A DNA stretch of 42,815 nucleotides from Bacteroidales bacterium (lineage in GTDB: Bacteria > Bacteroidota > Bacteroidia > Bacteroidales > UBA932): positions 1-42,815 of the forward strand of contig JAFSJK010000008.1 in assembly GCA_017439305.1 (NCBI GenBank), in the 5' to 3' direction. The position numbers were made by a program, and so were the translations under genes. The notes under the pieces are model-generated. The model ran no database searches. It was given only the letters and a program-made list of their open reading frames with translations, and was not told where the DNA came from. This document shows positions 1 to 9,609 of the stretch, one piece after another (within the stretch, counting starts at the first letter, position 1; the number at the start of each line of letters is the position of its first letter).

Positions 1-2
1 AG

Positions 3-1004
3 CACGTGACGGACAACCTCGGCCCCCACGGCCTACCGCTCATTGGCCGGGCCGACTGGAACGACTGCCTGAACCTGAACTGCTTCTCCGACAATCCCGA
101 CGAATCCTTCCAGACCACCGAGAACAAGACCGAAGGTTCTAAGGCGGAATCCCTGATGATCGCCGGCCTGTTCGTGGCCGAGGGCAAGGATTTCGTCGAG
201 TTGCTCTCGCATCCGTCTGTCGCGGCGGATCCGGAATATGTCCTGGGAGTCAAGGAATCCGTCGATTCGATGGAAAAGGCGGTCAAGCAATACGGCTGGG
301 ACGGCGAGTGGTTCCTCCGCGCGTATGACTATTACGGCCGGAAGATCGGCTCCCACGAATGTGAGGAAGGCAAGGTGTTCATCGAGAGCCAGGGCTGGTG
401 CACGATGGCCCGCATCGGAGCCGATGAGGGCCTGTGCGACAAGGCGTTGGATTCAGCCGTGAAATATCTGGAATGCGAGCATGGCCTGGTCCTGAACAGC
501 CCGGCCTATACGAAATACCTGATCGACTACGGGGAAATCAGTTCCTATCCGGAAGGATACAAGGAGAACGCCGGCATTTTCTGCCACAACAATCCCTGGA
601 TCATCATCGGTGAGGCGATGGCCGGCCGGGCGGAGGACGCCTGGAAGCATTATAAGAAGATTACGCCCGCTTTCACGAAGGACCAGGCCTTGAGGAAGGT
701 CGAGCCCTACGTTTTCTGCCAGATGGTTGCCGGCAAGGATGCCGCCAGGCCGGGCGAAGGCAAGAACAGCTGGCTCACCGGCACGGCCGCCTGGACCTGG
801 AAAGCCGTGAGTGAGGCGCTCCTCGGCATCAAGCCGCAGTTCGACGGCCTCCTCGTCGAACCCTGCATACCGATCGGCACCTACCGCATCCACCGTCGTT
901 TCCGGGATGCGGAATACGACCTGACCATCCGCCAGACAGGCAAGGGCGGAAAGGTCTTCATTCCCTACAAGCCTGGAAAGCAAACCCTTGAAATAGCTTT
1001 ATGA
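3..1004 (+). CDS. GH94 disaccharide phosphorylase (cellobiose phosphorylase-like), C-terminal part
   Basis: The reading frame is open to the left window edge, so only about 333 C-terminal residues are visible; the GTG at position 6 is internal. The motif [10 protein letters not shown] lies just inside the fragment. It belongs to the catalytic (alpha/alpha)6 barrel of GH94 enzymes and holds their general-acid Asp. The following stretch with SFQTTENK and [10 protein letters not shown] also resembles cellobiose phosphorylases. Family members are cytoplasmic and split a beta-linked disaccharide with phosphate into an alpha-sugar-1-phosphate and a free sugar. Cellobiose is my first guess; chitobiose or laminaribiose cannot be excluded from this fragment. 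The stop overlaps the start of the next gene by four bases (ATGA), suggesting translational coupling with the GH2 gene. Family call is firm, substrate is inference. Confidence 0.87.
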   Translation, partial: HVTDNLGPHGLPLIGRADWNDCLNLNCFSDNPDESFQTTENKTEGSKAESLMIAGLFVAEGKDFVELLSHPSVAADPEYVLGVKESVDSMEKAVKQYGWDGEWFLRAYDYYGRKIGSHECEEGKVFIESQGWCTMARIGADEGLCDKALDSAVKYLECEHGLVLNSPAYTKYLIDYGEISSYPEGYKENAGIFCHNNPWIIIGEAMAGRAEDAWKHYKKITPAFTKDQALRKVEPYVFCQMVAGKDAARPGEGKNSWLTGTAAWTWKAVSEALLGIKPQFDGLLVEPCIPIGTYRIHRRFRDAEYDLTIRQTGKGGKVFIPYKPGKQTLEIAL

Positions 1005-4000
1005 TAATCAGAAAGGCATTTTCCTGCTGTCTGCTGGTGTTGGCGATTCCCGCTGGCGCCCAGTCCTATCTGGACCGGCTTTCCGACTACATCGAGAACA
1101 CGTCCGTGTTCGAGGAAAACCAGGAGCCCGGCCGGGCGTTCCACCTTCCGGAGCAGTCCCTCTCCCTGAACGGCACCTGGAAGTTCGGTTATTACGAGCG
1201 TCCGTCGGAGGTGCCTGCGGATTTCTTCAAGCCGTCCTTCAATGACCGGAAGTGGGGGACTGTCGAAGTTCCTTCCAACTGGGAGATGCAGGGATATGGC
1301 CAGGCCGTTTTCCGCAATGTCACCACCCCTTTCCCGCTGTTGCCCCCCCAGGCGATGCGGGAGCAGTTCGCAGCCGCCTATCAGACTCCGGGTCTTTCGG
1401 AGACGGCCAAGGAATACCTGCTTTCCCGTCTGGGCGGCAGCCTGACCCCTCCTCCTTTCGCCGTGAGCGTCCCGGAGGTCCCCGAATTCAATCCTACAGG
1501 AGCCTACAGGACCGTTTTCAGCCTGCCCAAGGACTGGAAGGGACAACAGGTGTTCCTGCGTTTCGAAAAGGTGGCATCGGCTTCCTTCGTTTGGATCAAC
1601 GGGCAGGAAGTGGGCTACAACGAAGGCGCCCAGGAACCGGCGGAATACAATGTTACGAAGTATCTCAAGCCCGGAAAGAACACGCTGGCGGTGCTGGTGC
1701 TTAAGTACAGCGACGGTTATTATCTCGAGAGTCAGGATTACTGGCGGCTTGCAGGCATCTTTGACGATGTGACGCTCTATGCCTCCCCGCAGGCCCGGAT
1801 CTGGGACTGGCAGGTAATCACAGACTTCGGACCGGATTTCGTCGATTCGGACCTGAGCGTCGCCGTCACCCTGCGCGGATTTGACGTGCAGGGGAGCGGA
1901 TACCAGGTGAAGGCGACCGTTTCCCAGGAAAGGAAGATAGTCGCGCAGATGACCGGCGCCCCCGTCACCATCGGCCCGGGCAGCTGCCAGACGGTGAACC
2001 TGGCCGCGAAGGTGAAGGCCCCCGAGAAGTGGACGGCCGAAACCCCGGCGCTGTACCGGCTGGACCTTGTTCTCACGGATGCGGCCGGCCAGGTCGTGGA
2101 CCGGGTTGACAAGCGCATCGGCTTTAAGAAGACCGAGATCCGGGACGGCGTCTTCTATCTGAACGGACAGCCCATCAAGGTAAGCGCCGAATGCACGCAC
2201 ATGCAGCATCCGACGCTCGGGCATGCGATGACCGAGGAGGTCGTCCGCCGCGACCTGGAAATCCTCAAGCAGTTCAATTTCAACGCGGTCCGGACCTCGC
2301 ACTATCCGCCCGTGAACGAATACCTGGACCTGGCCGACGAATACGGCATCTACGTCATCGACGAGACCGGGGATGAGTCCCACGCTTCGGAATATGTGTC
2401 CGACTGGCCTGAATTCACCGAAATGTACCGGGAACGGGTGCGGCGGATGGTCCTGCGGGACCGCAACCATGCCTGCGTCCTGTTCTGGAGCGCCGGCAAC
2501 GAAAGTGGTGAGGGAAATAACATCACGGAGGTTGTCAAGGAAGGCAAACGCCTGGATCCCACCCGTTTCTGGATGTATGGCGGCAATGCGGCCAAGCATC
2601 CGGCCGAGGATATCGTCGGCCCGCGTTATCCCATTCCCATCGAACATGAAATCGGCTATGGACTGGACCGGGAGGACCTGCGTCCGTCCTTCATGGACGA
2701 GTATCTGTCCGTTGCCGGCAATGGCGGAGGCGCCCTGGACGATTTCTGGGAGGTGATCTACGCCCATCCCAAGCTTCTGGGCGGCGCCATCTGGGATTTC
2801 GTGAGCCCGGGTCTGGAAGAACCGGTCCGCGCGCTGAAAGACCGTTCGCCCCATGCGGTTCCCGCCCATATCATGGGCCAGGCCAAACTGGTGAAAGGTC
2901 CTACGGGAAAAGCCATCGACCTGAACAAACTGGACCAGTGGGTGCAGGTGTACCGGGATGACGCCGTGGAGATTGCCGGCGACAAGCTCACCCTCACGCT
3001 GGACATCCTTCCCCGGAAATACAATGTTTCCGGCGGGTATCTCCTTACCAAGGGTGAGAAACAGTACGGCCTTCGGCAGTACCGCGACGAGCGGCTTGAT
3101 TTCTATCTGGACAACGGAAAGAAACAGGTCCTGTCGTCGGCCCTTCCCGCGGATTGGGAAGGAAAGTGGCACAATGTGACTGCCACCTATGACGGGGCTA
3201 CCATGAGAATCTATATCGACGGTGCCGAAGCGGCCTCGCAACCCATGCAAGGATCCATCCGCAACCTTCCGCTTGCCGTATGCATCGGCCGGAGCGAGGA
3301 GTCCTGCGGACAGGAAACGAGTGTCTTTATCTGCGACGCGCTTATCGACAATGTCGGCATTTTCGCCGAGGCCGTGCAACCGGGGGCCTTCGATCCGTCC
3401 AAGGCAGCTCTCTGGCTGGATTTCGAGGAGGAGACCGTGGAAGGCACCTTCTGGACCTACGGCCTCGGGGCGCGGACCTACGGCAGCATCTGGCCGGACC
3501 GCACGCCGCAGCCGGAGATGTGGCAGATGAAAAAGAGCACCCAGCCGCTTTCCTTCAAGCTTTTGGATCCGGAGCACGGAATCGTGGAGGTGTGGAACCG
3601 CAGCCGGTTCCTGAACGCCTCGTACTATTCGACTTCCTGGATTCTGACGGCCGATGCCGACGTGGTTGCGTCCGGTGAACTACTGCTGGATGTCGCCCCG
3701 ATGGACCGCGCCATCGTCCGCATTCCGATGCCGCATCCGGAAGCCGTTCCCGGAAAGGAATACCGTCTCACGGTCACCTCGGTGCTGGCGGAGGATGAGA
3801 TCTGGGCGCCGAAGGGACACGAAGTTTCCTGGGACCAGTTTGAACTGTCGGCCTGGAATGTACCCGCCCAGTATGTTCCGGCTGTCGGAAAAACGAGGCT
3901 GGAACGGGATGAGAAGGGCATTACGGTTACCGGAGCAGGCTTTTCCTATCGGTTCGACGCAGTTTCTGGCGCGCTGGTTTCAGCGGTTGTTGACGGAAAG

Positions 4001-4858
4001 GAAATGCTCTCCGCACCGCTCAAACTGAATGCCTGGCGGGCTCCGCTTGCGAATGAATTGGACGGCTGGAACAGCGGCAGCGGCGGAAGGATTGATGCAA
4101 ACGGATACGGTACCCTCGGTTCCGGCATGGTGCTGGCTTCCCATTACTATGTGGCGGGTCTGGACCGGATGTCCACACTGCCCATCCGGGTGGATGCCCG
4201 GGAAGTGGGAAACGAGGTAGCCGTCGAGGTCCGCGACCTCGCCCTGCTGGGCAGCGAGAACGTCCAGCTGGATGCCTATATCAGCGGGAATACCTTTAAC
4301 GGGTTTGACGAGACCTGGTCGTGGCGGGTTTCCGGTGACGGAACCCTGACTGTGCACCATAAAGTTTGTCCGCAGGGGAATATGCCCGCGTGGCTCCCGC
4401 GGATGGGCGTCACCCTGATGCTGGACAAGTCCCTGGATCAGGTGGAATGGCATGGAAGGGGACCGCAGGCTTCCTATCCGGACCGCAAGAGCGGTTACCG
4501 GCTGGGAATCTGGCGGTCGGACATCGATGCGATGTACGAGCCTTATCTGATTCCGCAGGATTATGGCCTCCGGATGGACAGCCGCTGGGTCCGGATGACG
4601 GACGGCACCGGTGCCGGCCTGGAGTTTTCCATGGACCGGCCGTTCGCCTTCAACGCTTACGACTGCACCACCGACAACCTCACGAAGGCGATGTACCAGT
4701 TCGACCTGCAACGGGGAGGAAACATCACCCTGAACCTGGATTATGCCACTTCCGGCGTCGGGGACACCGCCAGGGGTATCCTGGGTGCATACCGGGCCTA
4801 TCCGACCGTTTATGAGCGGACGCTCCGCATCCGGCCGCTCCACCCGGGATCGGAATGA
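1001..4858 (+). CDS. Exported GH2 beta-galactosidase (LacZ type) with inserted LamG-like domain
   Basis: A 1285-residue glycoside hydrolase family 2 protein that begins with a typical signal peptide (about residues 1-20, ending AGAQS). Order: sugar-binding jelly roll (about 45-260), Ig-like domain (265-380), TIM barrel (385-600 plus about 815-880), further Ig-like region, and the C-terminal beta-galactosidase small-chain-like domain (about 985-1275). The acid/base Glu is E501 in GNESGEGN and the likely nucleophile is E567 in FMDEY. Between IWDFVSPGL (about 596) and [10 protein letters not shown] (about 820) sits a block of some 170 residues with [10 protein letters not shown] and [10 protein letters not shown], typical of LamG/concanavalin-like lectin folds. 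It splits the last part of the barrel. E. coli LacZ is 1024 residues, so the insertion accounts for most of the extra length. The protein likely cleaves terminal beta-galactose from glycans in the periplasm or at the surface. Starts in an ATGA overlap with the GH94 gene. Confidence 0.9.
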   Translation: MIIRKAFSCCLLVLAIPAGAQSYLDRLSDYIENTSVFEENQEPGRAFHLPEQSLSLNGTWKFGYYERPSEVPADFFKPSFNDRKWGTVEVPSNWEMQGYGQAVFRNVTTPFPLLPPQAMREQFAAAYQTPGLSETAKEYLLSRLGGSLTPPPFAVSVPEVPEFNPTGAYRTVFSLPKDWKGQQVFLRFEKVASASFVWINGQEVGYNEGAQEPAEYNVTKYLKPGKNTLAVLVLKYSDGYYLESQDYWRLAGIFDDVTLYASPQARIWDWQVITDFGPDFVDSDLSVAVTLRGFDVQGSGYQVKATVSQERKIVAQMTGAPVTIGPGSCQTVNLAAKVKAPEKWTAETPALYRLDLVLTDAAGQVVDRVDKRIGFKKTEIRDGVFYLNGQPIKVSAECTHMQHPTLGHAMTEEVVRRDLEILKQFNFNAVRTSHYPPVNEYLDLADEYGIYVIDETGDESHASEYVSDWPEFTEMYRERVRRMVLRDRNHACVLFWSAGNESGEGNNITEVVKEGKRLDPTRFWMYGGNAAKHPAEDIVGPRYPIPIEHEIGYGLDREDLRPSFMDEYLSVAGNGGGALDDFWEVIYAHPKLLGGAIWDFVSPGLEEPVRALKDRSPHAVPAHIMGQAKLVKGPTGKAIDLNKLDQWVQVYRDDAVEIAGDKLTLTLDILPRKYNVSGGYLLTKGEKQYGLRQYRDERLDFYLDNGKKQVLSSALPADWEGKWHNVTATYDGATMRIYIDGAEAASQPMQGSIRNLPLAVCIGRSEESCGQETSVFICDALIDNVGIFAEAVQPGAFDPSKAALWLDFEEETVEGTFWTYGLGARTYGSIWPDRTPQPEMWQMKKSTQPLSFKLLDPEHGIVEVWNRSRFLNASYYSTSWILTADADVVASGELLLDVAPMDRAIVRIPMPHPEAVPGKEYRLTVTSVLAEDEIWAPKGHEVSWDQFELSAWNVPAQYVPAVGKTRLERDEKGITVTGAGFSYRFDAVSGALVSAVVDGKEMLSAPLKLNAWRAPLANELDGWNSGSGGRIDANGYGTLGSGMVLASHYYVAGLDRMSTLPIRVDAREVGNEVAVEVRDLALLGSENVQLDAYISGNTFNGFDETWSWRVSGDGTLTVHHKVCPQGNMPAWLPRMGVTLMLDKSLDQVEWHGRGPQASYPDRKSGYRLGIWRSDIDAMYEPYLIPQDYGLRMDSRWVRMTDGTGAGLEFSMDRPFAFNAYDCTTDNLTKAMYQFDLQRGGNITLNLDYATSGVGDTARGILGAYRAYPTVYERTLRIRPLHPGSE

Positions 4859-4866
4859 AAAATGAC

Positions 4867-4874
4867 TATCTTTG
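4867..4874 (+). promoter_or_regulatory. Putative -7 promoter element for the GH3 gene
   Basis: TATCTTTG matches the Bacteroidetes -7 consensus TAnnTTTG and begins eight bases after the GH2 stop codon, 33 bases before the GH3 ATG. I see no good TTG at the usual distance upstream, so it may be a weak or secondary promoter inside a longer transcript. Confidence 0.5.
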
Positions 4875-4907
4875 TATTTGAGGAAAACCCATAACCCTGA
4901 AACTGAT

Positions 4908-7208
4908 ATGAAACGGATTCTTTTGACTGCCATGGCCCTGGGCCTGACCCTCGCCGCCTTTGCGCAGCCGCAGCTGACCAAAGACAACATCGACGAAGTC
5001 CTGAAGGCGATGACCCTGGAGGAGAAAGCGACCCTCCTGGTGGGCGGCGCCCGCGCGGCCATCGTGAACGGCGTCACTTCCGGCATCGCCGCCGAGGTTC
5101 CCGGTGCGGCCGGCAATACCCGTCCCATCGAGCGCCTGGGCATTCCCGGCACCGTCCTGGCTGACGGCCCCGCCGGCCTTCGCATCAATCCTACCCGTCA
5201 AGGCGACAGCCGGACTTACTATTGCACCGGCTTCCCGGTGGGGACCCTACTCGCCAGTTCCTGGGATCTCGACATGGTCGAGGAAATGACCCGGGCGATG
5301 GGCAATGAGGTCCTGGAATATGGCGTGGACGTCCTCCTCGCTCCGGGCATGAACATCCATCGCAACCCTTTGTGCGGACGTAACTTCGAGTATTTCTCCG
5401 AAGACCCGCTCCTGTCCGGCAAGATGGCTGCCGCCTATGTGCGCGGCATCCAGTCCAACGGGGTGGGCACTTCCATCAAGCATTACATGGCCAACAACCA
5501 GGAGACGAACCGCAACGAGAATGACGCCCGCATCAGCCAGCGCGCCCTCCGCGAAATCTACCTGAAGAACTTCGAAATCGCCGTGAAGGAGTCCGATCCT
5601 TGGACCGTAATGTCCTCCTACAACCAGATGAACGGCGAGTATACCCAGCAGAAGTTCGACCTCCTCACCACCGTGCTCCGGGACGAATGGGGCTTCCGGG
5701 GAATCGTGATGACCGACTGGGGCAACAAGGCCGGTACCGTGAAGTCCGCCAAGGCGGGCAACGACCTGATGGAACCGGGCAACCAGAACGAGATCGACCG
5801 TATCATCGCGGGTGTGAAGGACGGCACCATCTCCCAGGAGGAACTGGACCGCAATGTCCGTAACATGCTCCATTACATTGTCCGTACCCCGCATTTCCGG
5901 GGATATGCCTACGGCAATGCCCCGGACCTGAAGGCCCATGCCGCCGTAGCTCGCAAGGCTGCCGCCGAGTCCATCGTCCTGCTCCGTAACGAGAAGGAAA
6001 CCCTGCCGCTCAAGGGCGACGAGAAAGTGGCCCTTTATGGTGTCTCTTCCGTTGACTTCGTGGCCGGTGGTACCGGTTCCGGCAACGTGAACAAGGCATA
6101 TGTCGTGAATATGGAGGAGGCGATGGAAGCCGCCGGTTTTACGCTGGACAAGGCTCTGAAGAACTTCTACCGTGAGCACAAGGCGTACAATCTCGCCACA
6201 CGTGAACTGACTGCCGGAAACGGCTGGTCCACCTGGGGCGGAACCAAGCTTGCCGAGACCCCCATCCCCGCCGCGGCCATCCAGGCCGAGGCGAAGGCCA
6301 ACGACGTGGCCGTCGTGGTGCTGGGCCGCAACGCCGGTGAAGGCGCCGACCGTCACCAGATGAACGACTTTGAACTGACGAACACCGAGCGGGAACTGCT
6401 TCAGAACGTGAGCACTTCCTTCCGGGCCCAGGGCAAGAGGGTCGTCGTGATCCTGAACATCGGCGGTGTCATTGAAACCGCTTCCTGGAAGGGACTGGCC
6501 GATGCGATCGTCCTGCCGTGGTCTCCGGGCCAGGAAGGGGCCAACGCCGTCGCCGATGTCCTGACCGGCAAGGTGAATCCTTCCGGCAAGCTTCCGATGA
6601 CTTTCCCGGTGAACTTCATGGACCATCTGTCCTCTGCGAATTTCCCGTATGACTACAATGGCCAGCAGGGTGGTTTCGGCTGGGGACGCCGCGCTCCGCG
6701 CAAGGACGTGGACTATACCGACTACGCCGAGGGCATCTGGGTGGGCTACCGTCACTTCCAGACCCATGGCGTGGAGGTTTCCTATCCGTTCGGTTATGGC
6801 CTGACCTACAGCTACTTCGTCTATTCCGATCCGAAGGTCAAGGCGACCGCAGACGGCTTTGAGGCCTCCGTCACCGTGACCAACCAGGGCCGGGTGGCCG
6901 GCAAGGAGGTCGTCCAGGTGTATGTCCATGCCCCCGAGGGCGGCCTGGAGAAGCCGGACCAGGAACTCAAGGCCTTCGCGAAGACCCGGCTCCTGGCCCC
7001 GGGCGAAAGCCAGACGCTGACTTTCAAGGTGGACGCCTATTCCCTTGCTTCCTTCAACGAGGCAGCGAGTGCCTGGGAAACCGCCGCCGGTGTCTATACG
7101 GTGAATTTCGGCTCCCACATCCAGGACCTCCGCCGCAGTGCTTCCTTCAAGCTCAAGGCTCCGAAGTCCTGGCCCGTCCACAATGTCCTTGCTCCCGTCA
7201 CGGAATAA
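4908..7208 (+). CDS. Exported GH3 beta-glucosidase-like glycoside hydrolase
   Basis: A 766-residue family 3 glycoside hydrolase. I start it at the ATG at 4908 because that gives a clean signal peptide (MKRILLTAMALGLTLAAFAQ). An in-frame TTG at 4872 lies within the putative promoter. The N-terminal TIM-barrel domain carries KHYMANNQET and the catalytic nucleophile D270 in VMTDWG. The alpha/beta sandwich follows (about 350-590), and a fibronectin type III-like domain (about 675-755) closes the protein, the usual three-domain plan and length for bacterial GH3 beta-glucosidases. It should remove non-reducing beta-linked glucose, or a related sugar such as xylose, in the periplasm and feed the phosphorylase encoded upstream. 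Exact specificity cannot be told from motifs. Confidence 0.92.
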   Translation: MKRILLTAMALGLTLAAFAQPQLTKDNIDEVLKAMTLEEKATLLVGGARAAIVNGVTSGIAAEVPGAAGNTRPIERLGIPGTVLADGPAGLRINPTRQGDSRTYYCTGFPVGTLLASSWDLDMVEEMTRAMGNEVLEYGVDVLLAPGMNIHRNPLCGRNFEYFSEDPLLSGKMAAAYVRGIQSNGVGTSIKHYMANNQETNRNENDARISQRALREIYLKNFEIAVKESDPWTVMSSYNQMNGEYTQQKFDLLTTVLRDEWGFRGIVMTDWGNKAGTVKSAKAGNDLMEPGNQNEIDRIIAGVKDGTISQEELDRNVRNMLHYIVRTPHFRGYAYGNAPDLKAHAAVARKAAAESIVLLRNEKETLPLKGDEKVALYGVSSVDFVAGGTGSGNVNKAYVVNMEEAMEAAGFTLDKALKNFYREHKAYNLATRELTAGNGWSTWGGTKLAETPIPAAAIQAEAKANDVAVVVLGRNAGEGADRHQMNDFELTNTERELLQNVSTSFRAQGKRVVVILNIGGVIETASWKGLADAIVLPWSPGQEGANAVADVLTGKVNPSGKLPMTFPVNFMDHLSSANFPYDYNGQQGGFGWGRRAPRKDVDYTDYAEGIWVGYRHFQTHGVEVSYPFGYGLTYSYFVYSDPKVKATADGFEASVTVTNQGRVAGKEVVQVYVHAPEGGLEKPDQELKAFAKTRLLAPGESQTLTFKVDAYSLASFNEAASAWETAAGVYTVNFGSHIQDLRRSASFKLKAPKSWPVHNVLAPVTE

Positions 7209-7230
7209 ACAGTACCAGATAAACTGAACT

Positions 7231-8610
7231 ATGTACGATCTTGCCATCATCGGGGGAGGCCCCGGCGGCTATGTAGCCGCGGAACGTGCCGGCGCTGCCG
7301 GCCTTTCCGTCATCCTTTTCGAAAAACGTGAACTGGGCGGCGTGTGCCTGAACGAAGGTTGCATTCCCACCAAAACCTTGCTGTACAGCGCCAAGGTGCT
7401 GGACTATGCCCACCATGCCGACAAATACGGCGTGTCCGTGGAAGGCGCATCCCTGGATTATGCCAAGGTGTCGAAGCGCAAAGACAAGGTAGTCAAGAAA
7501 CTGGTGGGCGGCATCAAGGTCAAGATGCGGGAAGCCTCCGTCGAGGTTGTCAGGGGCGAGGCCGTGATCCAGGGAAAGACCGGCGATGTCATCATTATCA
7601 TCTCCGGTGACCAGACTTACGAAGCCCGTAACCTTCTGGTATGTACCGGCTCCGAGGCGGCCGTTCCGCCGATTCCCGGCCTTCGGGAGGGGCTTGGCGG
7701 CACGGTACTGACCAACCGGGAGATCCTGGCCCTGGAGCAGCAGCCGGAGAGCCTTGTCGTCATCGGCGGCGGCGTCATCGGAATGGAGTTCGCCAGCTTC
7801 TTCAACTCCATCGGCACGAAAGTGACGGTGGTGGAGATGCTTCCGAAGATCCTGGGTCCGATGGACGATGAGATCAGTGCGATGCTTCAGGCCCAGTATG
7901 CGAAGAAAGGCGTGGAGTTCCATCTGAGCTGCAAGGTGACGGCTGTGGAAGGGAACGATGTCGTCTATGAAGACCCGGAAGGGAACGTCTGTCGCGCCAC
8001 CGGGGAAAAGATCCTCGTATCTGTCGGCCGTCGGGCGAACATCCAGGGGTTCGGCCTGGAGAACATCGGTGTGGAGTTTGCCCTGAACCCCGCAGGCCGT
8101 CCTTACGGCATCCAGGTCGATGACCATATGCGCACGAACGTCCCCGGCGTCTATGCGGCGGGTGATGTGACCGGCTTCTCGATGTTGGCCCATACCGCCA
8201 GCCGGGAAGGCGAGGTGGCTGTGAACGACATCCTGGGCAAATCCGACCGGATGCGCTACAACGCGATCCCGGGCGTGGTTTATACGAATCCGGAAGTGGC
8301 GGGCGTCGGTGTCACCGAGGCCGAAGCGGAGAAGAAGGGCCTGGACTGTGTCGTCCTGAAGCTTCCGATGGCCTATGCAGGCCGTTTCGTGGCTGAAAAT
8401 GAGCGCGGCGAGGGCCTCTGCAAGGTCATAGCCGACCGGGATAACCACCAGGTTCTGGGTGTCCATATGCTGGGAAACCCTTGCTCCGAGATGATCCACG
8501 GTGCCTGCATCGCCATCGAGCAGGGATTGACCGTCGAGCAGCTGAAGGAAGTCGTCTTCCCGCACCCGACCGTCTCCGAAATCCTGAAGGAAACCGTTTT
8601 TACGCTGTAG
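7231..8610 (+). CDS. lpdA: Dihydrolipoyl dehydrogenase (E3)
   Basis: A 459-residue FAD/NAD(P)-dependent disulfide oxidoreductase. The FAD-binding GGGPGGYVAAE (8-18) and redox-active C39/C44 in GGVCLNEGCIPTK are present. So are the NAD-binding GGGVIGMEF, the FAD motif YAAGDVTG and the C-terminal active-site pair H445/E450 in HPTVSE. All are standard for E3, which reoxidises lipoyl groups of 2-oxoacid dehydrogenases or the glycine cleavage system with NAD+. It lies 22 bp after the GH3 stop with no obvious own promoter, so it may be read through from the glycosidase genes. No lipoyl or E1/E2 genes are nearby. Its stop is six bases from the stop of the convergent porin gene. Confidence 0.95.
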   Translation: MYDLAIIGGGPGGYVAAERAGAAGLSVILFEKRELGGVCLNEGCIPTKTLLYSAKVLDYAHHADKYGVSVEGASLDYAKVSKRKDKVVKKLVGGIKVKMREASVEVVRGEAVIQGKTGDVIIIISGDQTYEARNLLVCTGSEAAVPPIPGLREGLGGTVLTNREILALEQQPESLVVIGGGVIGMEFASFFNSIGTKVTVVEMLPKILGPMDDEISAMLQAQYAKKGVEFHLSCKVTAVEGNDVVYEDPEGNVCRATGEKILVSVGRRANIQGFGLENIGVEFALNPAGRPYGIQVDDHMRTNVPGVYAAGDVTGFSMLAHTASREGEVAVNDILGKSDRMRYNAIPGVVYTNPEVAGVGVTEAEAEKKGLDCVVLKLPMAYAGRFVAENERGEGLCKVIADRDNHQVLGVHMLGNPCSEMIHGACIAIEQGLTVEQLKEVVFPHPTVSEILKETVFTL

Positions 8611-8616
8611 GCGGGT

Positions 8617-9606
8617 TTACCGCTTGTAGATATTGAACCGCCAGGTGATCCCCACGTCGAAGTTGTTCACCCGGTCGTGGTTGTCCCTGAAATAGACGGC
8701 GTGCAGGCGGAGATTCTCGTTCCCGAGTGGGAAATACTCCACCCCGGCGCCCCCATACAGATAGTCGTTCCCGGCTGGCAGGACCAAATCGTAGGAAATG
8801 CCGTCGGGAGCGACGTTTTCCGCATCGTTCCGCTCATAGCCCACCTTGGTGCACAAGTTCCACTTGCCCAGGGTGAGGATGGCCTTGCTGATGATCGTCC
8901 AGTCGGAGAATAGGAAACGGGGCTGGCCGAAAGCGGCGCGGTTGATGTAGTCTACGTCCACGACCAGGTTCCCGAACGAGAACTTGTTTCCCAGGGCGAT
9001 CCAGTTCATCTTCCGGTGCAGTTCGTCCTCCACGTAGTTGTAGCTCCAGGTAGTGCGCCAGATGCCGATTTCTCCGTTCCAGTACAGATTGTAGGAATAG
9101 GCGTCCTGCGTGCCCGGCGAAATGGGGGAGGGACAGAACTCCAGGGATATATGATGCCCGGGGGCTGGGGAGTAAGTGGCGGTGGCGCCAAAGGCGTAGT
9201 ATTGGTAAAGCCGGCTGCTGAAAGCGCCGTAATAGTAGACATCGATCGGAGGGGAGTCGATCTCATAGCCGCCGATGAGGATGGCCTGTTTCCCCGCGGT
9301 AAAAGACCACCTGGGGGTGGCCTGCCACTTGAGCCAGAGGAAGTCCGTGGCGTTGAAAGGGTTTAATTCGTCGATCTTCTTGTTCAACCGCTGCCGCACC
9401 CGGAACGTGAGGTTATCCGCCAGCTGTCCTTTGATGTGGAGATTGAAATAGTCCCCCTGGAAATGGGAATCGTACACACCGTCCGTAGTTTGCTGATGGA
9501 AGGTGGCACGGGTGTCGATGGAAACTTCGTCCACGTGCGTCTGCTGGGCATGAAGGAACGGAGTGGCCAGCAGAAAGCCGAGGACTGTCAGGAAGCGAAG
9601 CCGCAT
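8617..9606 (-). CDS. Porin O/P family outer-membrane beta-barrel protein
   Basis: A 329-residue protein with an N-terminal signal peptide ending in HAQQ. The rest is a run of alternating short amphipathic strands rich in Tyr and Trp (for example LWLKWQ, DVYYYG, GITWRFNIYKR), ending in an aromatic-basic beta strand as outer-membrane barrels do. The pattern and length resemble the phosphate-selective porin O/P family common in Bacteroidota. Start ATG at 9606 lies three bases after the serB stop, so it is the last gene of the trkA-serB-porin operon. The transported solute cannot be deduced. Phosphate or other anions are suggested only by family name. Confidence 0.75.
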   Translation of the reverse strand: MRLRFLTVLGFLLATPFLHAQQTHVDEVSIDTRATFHQQTTDGVYDSHFQGDYFNLHIKGQLADNLTFRVRQRLNKKIDELNPFNATDFLWLKWQATPRWSFTAGKQAILIGGYEIDSPPIDVYYYGAFSSRLYQYYAFGATATYSPAPGHHISLEFCPSPISPGTQDAYSYNLYWNGEIGIWRTTWSYNYVEDELHRKMNWIALGNKFSFGNLVVDVDYINRAAFGQPRFLFSDWTIISKAILTLGKWNLCTKVGYERNDAENVAPDGISYDLVLPAGNDYLYGGAGVEYFPLGNENLRLHAVYFRDNHDRVNNFDVGITWRFNIYKR

Positions 9607-9609
9607 GGA

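Noticed and set aside
965-3577. An 870-codon open frame on the minus strand opposite the GH2 gene
   Set aside because: It is a shadow of the GC-rich GH2 gene: no protein motifs, composition dominated by Arg, Gly, His and Pro, and the opposite frame has full family features.
5247-7250. A 667-codon minus-strand frame opposite the GH3 gene
   Set aside because: Antisense shadow; no recognisable domain, and it covers the GH3 catalytic and C-terminal domains.
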